Position numbers and translations under genes: made by a program
Origin: Ruegeria profundi
Lineage (GTDB): Bacteria > Pseudomonadota > Alphaproteobacteria > Rhodobacterales > Rhodobacteraceae
Length of the DNA stretch: 64,000 nucleotides
NCBI RefSeq assembly: GCF_001507545.1
Contig: NZ_LQBP01000003.1
Location: 372,001-436,000 of the forward strand
Reading direction: 5' to 3'
Shown here: positions 60,390-64,000 of the stretch, in pieces
How positions within the stretch are numbered: position 1 is the first letter of the stretch
Layout of the letters: every line of letters begins with the position of its first letter
The notes under the pieces: model-generated
Seen by the model: only the letters and a program-made list of their open reading frames with translations
What the model was told of the DNA's origin: nothing
The model's database searches: none

Positions 60390-62063
60390 ATGAAGGTAGA
60401 GTTGATCAAAAACTGGCAGGCAATTGTCAATCTGAAGACGCAATGGCACTCGGTGTACAAGTCAGACCCAGAGGCATGCTACTTCCTGTCACATGAATGG
60501 CTGTTCGGAACCAAAGAAAGCATTGGGCGCGGCGGCTTTGTCATCGGTGTTCGAGAAGCCGATGAAAGTTCCGATTTTGTCGCGTTTCTGCCTGTCCGAC
60601 TGTACACCAAGAACGATAAAAACGGCTTTTACAATGAGGTGGACCTGATCGGAGCCGGAGTCTCGGATTATCACGGATTCATCTGCAATCCGGAATATGA
60701 AGAGAAAGCCATTGTAGCTTTTGCGGACATGCTGAACAGGATGAATTGGCGGCGGTTTCGACTTCGCTATACCCCGACTTCCAAACGCAGATTACAGATT
60801 TTCCTGAACGCCTTTTCCGGCGAGGTTCTTGAGCTCAAGTCTCTTGGTATGCACGATGAAAACGGTATCAACCTTGGAATTTGCCCCTACACCTTGCTCC
60901 CCGATGATTGGGATGAGTATCTAGCAAAGAACGTCAGTTCAAACACCCGCCACAAGATCAGGCGCTATTTGCGCCAAGTGGAAGGATCAGAAAGCTTTTA
61001 TTTCACACACACGACTGCTGAAACGCTTGAGCGGGACATTAAAATATTGAACCGGCTATGGACCGAGCGGTGGGGAGAGAGCAAAGGCGACGAACTGCCT
61101 AACATTCAGCACACGACGCGTCGGATACTGCGTTCAGCCTTTTTTACAGACACGCTTTTCTTCCCCATTCTCTGGCAGAATGACAACCCGCTTTGCGCGC
61201 TTGGTATCTTTGTGGATCACGAGAAAAAGACCTACAATTTCCATATCGGCGGTCGTGACACCTCGTTCAAAGGCCCGCTCTCACCGGGTCTTGTTACTCA
61301 TGCCTATGCCATCCGGCACGCAATTTCCCAAGGCATGCAGCAGTATGATTTCTTGCGCGGGAACGAGCCATACAAGTACTCCTTCTGCTCCGAAGAGCGA
61401 CATCTCAGGTCGCTGATTATTGTAACCAAATCTGGCCGGAACATGGGGGATAAGCTGGAACGAGGCTGCCTTCGATACGTCTGGAAGAACACACTCAGGC
61501 TTTATCGAGAGGGCGATCTTGCGGCCGCTAAGCGCGGGTGTTCTCAGATTCTGAAATCGGATTCGAACCAACCCAACGTTCTTTATTTTTATGGGTACAC
61601 GCTTGCCCAGCTTGGCGATCATGACATCGCGTCTCGGGCTTTCCTAAAAGCGTTGCAACGCAATCCGGAATCGCCGAAGCTTTGGCTTCGGTTGGGACGT
61701 TCCATGATCGCGCGACAAGCGCAATCAAGGGAAGCGGCACGACATGGCAACGGTGGGCTGGATTCACTATATGACGCATCGACCCTCTTGCGGCACATTG
61801 CGCGGATTCTGTCCAAGCTTAATTTGGCCGATCAGGCCGTGGCTGTTTCCGAAGCTGCAGTGAAACTTGATCCCGAAGACACTGATCTTACCGCGGCCCT
61901 TGCCAAGGCGCTGAGCGGGCGCAAAAGTCGTGCCGTGAGCAAGAGGCCAGATAAACAGTCTAACAAGAAAAGGTTATTGAACCGACGGCTAGGAAAAAAC
62001 ACACAGCCGTCAGTAATAAATCCAGTCAGACACAGGGGAAGCCAAGGATCGCCGCGGCTTTGA
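60390..62063 (+). CDS. CelD/FemAB-like GNAT acyltransferase with C-terminal TPR region
   Basis: 557 aa. Residues about 5-350 match the GNAT/FemAB-like 'CelD/BcsL' acetyltransferase group: an N-terminal domain with LSHEWLFGTKES, a central SSNTRHKIRRYLRQVE, then FPILWQNDNPLCALGIF and YDFLRGNEPYKYSF (the DFLxGxExYK motif of the group). Residues about 370-500 contain two to three TPR-like helices (YFYGYTLAQLGDHDIASRAF), then a basic tail. GGGGGT precedes ATG 60390. Members are linked to extracellular polysaccharide or lipid modification; target unknown. Confidence 0.83.
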   Translation: MKVELIKNWQAIVNLKTQWHSVYKSDPEACYFLSHEWLFGTKESIGRGGFVIGVREADESSDFVAFLPVRLYTKNDKNGFYNEVDLIGAGVSDYHGFICNPEYEEKAIVAFADMLNRMNWRRFRLRYTPTSKRRLQIFLNAFSGEVLELKSLGMHDENGINLGICPYTLLPDDWDEYLAKNVSSNTRHKIRRYLRQVEGSESFYFTHTTAETLERDIKILNRLWTERWGESKGDELPNIQHTTRRILRSAFFTDTLFFPILWQNDNPLCALGIFVDHEKKTYNFHIGGRDTSFKGPLSPGLVTHAYAIRHAISQGMQQYDFLRGNEPYKYSFCSEERHLRSLIIVTKSGRNMGDKLERGCLRYVWKNTLRLYREGDLAAAKRGCSQILKSDSNQPNVLYFYGYTLAQLGDHDIASRAFLKALQRNPESPKLWLRLGRSMIARQAQSREAARHGNGGLDSLYDASTLLRHIARILSKLNLADQAVAVSEAAVKLDPEDTDLTAALAKALSGRKSRAVSKRPDKQSNKKRLLNRRLGKNTQPSVINPVRHRGSQGSPRL

Positions 62064-63229
62064 TCTTTGATGACCATTGACACCCGATGGCGCGTTGATC
62101 TGTTTGCATGTAATGTGGTCCGCAGCGGACAATTGCAATCCCGTCGCTGCTCAGGTGCTATCGGGGGCGTCGATTCTGGGACAGGGAGCGTTCTGTAATA
62201 CATCGAAAACCAAACCGCCGATCCCACCGACGCCAGCCAGTAGTTGTTCAGACTTCCGGGTCGGCACTTTTACAGAAACAGACGGCGGCCGCTTGTGCGA
62301 CCCTAGCGGATAACCAGCCCCTGTGTCGGTCTTTACCATCGGCTTGCTTGGTTAGCCTTCCGAGCTTTTGGGCAACTGATTGGAATGGATTGTGGGCCGA
62401 CGGGTCGTTTCAACTAAGTGTGCCCACTTAGGACTACGCTGCCTCTTTCGGCTCTGGTTCCTGTGGTTTCCGGACAAATTTTTAGCCGTTGGTACAAAAC
62501 ACCATGGAGGCGTATTCCTCTTGGATTTTGCGATCTTTTGTAGAGCGTCAGCAATGTGCTTCTGCTCAGCAGCCTTCAGTTTGCTTTCTCTGACAAGTTT
62601 AGTGTTTGAAAACATTGGTTGAGAGACGACCAATGACATAAGTCGAAAACCTAATTTCCTAATGTTGTTTTCCATTTTTAGAACCTGAAATCTGAGTGCG
62701 AAAAAATATCGAAAAAACTGAAGCTATATTAACCGATGGAGGCAGAACATATTGCGAACACCCCAGTGAGTCCCGGTTATTGGCGTCATATTGATGCTGT
62801 AACGCAATCAAAGAAGACTGTTAGCGCCTGTTTGTTTCCATATCCTAAACAAAAAATGTTCGAGCGGTTCTACAGCTCTTGTCAGAAGAAATCAGACTGG
62901 GGCGGGCAGATGGCTTTCGTAGCCTCAGTCAACGACTGAACGATCGCCCTTCGCCCACTTTTCCCTTCTTAAATATACTTCTGAGTCTGCGCCCGAAGCG
63001 CTGATGGCAAAGGTGCTGACATGATACAACCTGCCAATCAGGATGAAACACATCCAGGCTGCATTCGGAATGCTCTGCATTTCAGGTTTTGGCCGAAATA
63101 AAGCAGAAGAACAGTTCAAACAATTTGGGCAAGCAGAGATTTTGCGCCATAGTTTGACTCAATGAGGCATGTCGGCCGTCAATCGTGGGCGTGGGCGTTA
63201 TAGTGATCCAAGCTTTTTGGACTGATTGA
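62064..63229. other. Sparse 1.2-kb region
   Basis: No recognised gene. Weak candidates only: a 107-codon minus-strand frame at 62352-62675 (polar, Lys/Arg-rich, no family) and a 67-codon plus-strand frame at 62736-62939, both without good ribosome sites. A 7-bp perfect inverted repeat CTAAGTG-TGCC-CACTTAG lies at 62414-62431. The last part must hold the promoter of the Na/Pi transporter gene. Confidence 0.35.
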
Positions 63230-64000
63230 ATGATCAAGTACTATCTTCCGGTCGCAATTGGCGCGATACTAATTGCCTTTTGGGCCAGTCCTGACGTGCA
63301 GGTAATTGCAGCCGGCATTGCCATTTTTCTGTTCGGCATGCTGATGCTGGAAGACGGGTTCAAGCTGCTTGGCGGCGGCACACTGGAACGGATGCTTCAG
63401 CGTGCGACAAAATCCGTTTCGCGATCTCTTTTGTTTGGCTTCGTCTCTACTTCGCTGCTGCAATCCAGCTCATTGGTTTCAGTCATCACGATTTCATTTT
63501 TGAGTGCTGGCCTCATTTCTCTGATCGGTGGAGTAGGGATCATATTCGGGGCCAATATCGGGACGACAACGGGTGCGTGGTTGGTCGCTGGTCTGGGCTT
63601 GAAGGTGAATATCGCCAGCTATGCGATGCCGATTATCGGTCTTAGCATCATCCTTGTCTTCCAGAAGTCGAAGGTCCTGCGCGGGATTGGCTACGTTTGT
63701 GGTGGTCTGGGCTTTTTGTTCCTGGGTATTCACTACATGAAAGAGGGTTTCGACGCGTTCAAGGACCAAGTGGACCTTATCCGATTTGCCTTGCCGGGAT
63801 TTTGGGGGCTTCTGGTCTATTGTCTGTTGGGTACTGTCGCGACAGTGATCATGCAGTCGAGCCACGCGACGATGGTGCTAACGCTCACTGCGCTCGCCGC
63901 CTCGCAAATAAGCTATGACAATGCACTGGCCCTGGCGATCGGGGCAAACATCGGCACCACGATTACGGCGATCATAGGCTCGATCAGTGCCAATTTTCAG
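63230..64000 (+). CDS. Na+/phosphate cotransporter, NptA/PhoU-type (partial)
   Basis: The first 257 residues are in the window; the gene continues past base 64000. Type II Na/Pi cotransporter: two inverted QSSS-type repeats are visible, LLQSSSLVSVITISFLSAGL with FGANIGTTTGA, then VIMQSSHATMVLTLTALA with GANIGTTITAIIGS. Seven or so hydrophobic segments. Imports phosphate with sodium; many bacterial members carry a PhoU-like C-terminal domain, which would be outside the window. The ribosome site is weak (TTGGAC). Confidence 0.92.
   Translation, partial: MIKYYLPVAIGAILIAFWASPDVQVIAAGIAIFLFGMLMLEDGFKLLGGGTLERMLQRATKSVSRSLLFGFVSTSLLQSSSLVSVITISFLSAGLISLIGGVGIIFGANIGTTTGAWLVAGLGLKVNIASYAMPIIGLSIILVFQKSKVLRGIGYVCGGLGFLFLGIHYMKEGFDAFKDQVDLIRFALPGFWGLLVYCLLGTVATVIMQSSHATMVLTLTALAASQISYDNALALAIGANIGTTITAIIGSISANFQ

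Noticed and set aside
59813-60460. Minus-strand 215-codon frame near the IS6 pseudogene
   Set aside because: It overlaps the start of the acyltransferase gene, has no ribosome site and no recognisable family; composition is like non-coding DNA.
62414-62431. Perfect inverted repeat as a terminator
   Set aside because: The stem is short and AT-rich and has no T tract on either side, and no convincing gene ends next to it.

Overview
The window looks like part of a marine alphaproteobacterial chromosome, most likely a Roseobacter-group member of the Rhodobacterales. This is an inference from gene content: a trgA-trgB-cysK locus as described in Rhodobacter, Rhodobacterales-type PyrH and MiaA, and oligopeptide, betaine and polyamine-type transporters. 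About 40 protein genes, one tRNA gene and several decayed mobile-element or gene remnants can be supported.

Layout. (1) 1-16.1 kb is core-like: a peptide-type ABC importer on the minus strand (binding protein, OppB-like and OppC-like permeases, the last cut by the window edge), miaA, pyrH, a BCCT osmolyte transporter, a photolyase, cyclopropane-fatty-acid synthase, trgA-trgB-cysK, a large MscS channel and tRNA-Ser(GGA). (2) 16.1-17.2 kb is a scar: a frameshifted HupE/UreJ-like pseudogene and the N-terminal stump of an IS6-family transposase. (3) 17.3-51.8 kb is an accessory block: an RTX-repeat SGNH hydrolase, a 4'-phosphopantetheinyl transferase, and a long biosynthetic locus. The locus holds two giant iterative synthases of the PUFA/secondary-lipid type (7.5 kb and 4.7 kb), a free ACP, an AlkP-superfamily phosphoesterase-like protein, an alpha/beta hydrolase, a beta-propeller/SDR fusion, a TPR protein, an epimerase-like protein, an epimerase/SDR fusion, another SDR, a PqqD-like/membrane/HlyD fusion, a P-loop sulfotransferase, a glycine-rich repeat protein, a secreted esterase and a sulfotransferase/propeller fusion. 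(4) At 51.9 kb lies a second IS6 remnant that shares a short direct repeat with the one at 17.07 kb. (5) 52.3-59.1 kb is a LysR regulator divergent from a polyamine-type ABC operon ending in a 44-codon ORF, a NodB-fold deacetylase and a DUF1989 protein. (6) 59.1-59.8 kb is a near full-length IS6 transposase pseudogene with in-frame stops. (7) 60.4-64 kb has a CelD/FemAB-like acyltransferase with a TPR tail, about 1.2 kb of sparse sequence, and a Na/Pi cotransporter running off the end.

How it may work. The two synthases together carry intact KS, AT, tandem ACP, KR, DH and a PfaD-like enoyl-reductase domain, enough for repeated reduction of an acyl chain. The nearby PPTase can activate the ACPs. 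The SDRs, epimerase-like proteins, hydrolase and two sulfotransferases could tailor the chain, and the HlyD fusion and signal-peptide esterase point to an envelope or extracellular destination. I infer a locus for a modified, possibly sulfated, lipid or polyketide. The product is unknown. The most unusual features are the PfaD-like domains fused to the N terminus of the first synthase, a degenerate PPTase-like tail on the second, and several uncommon domain fusions.
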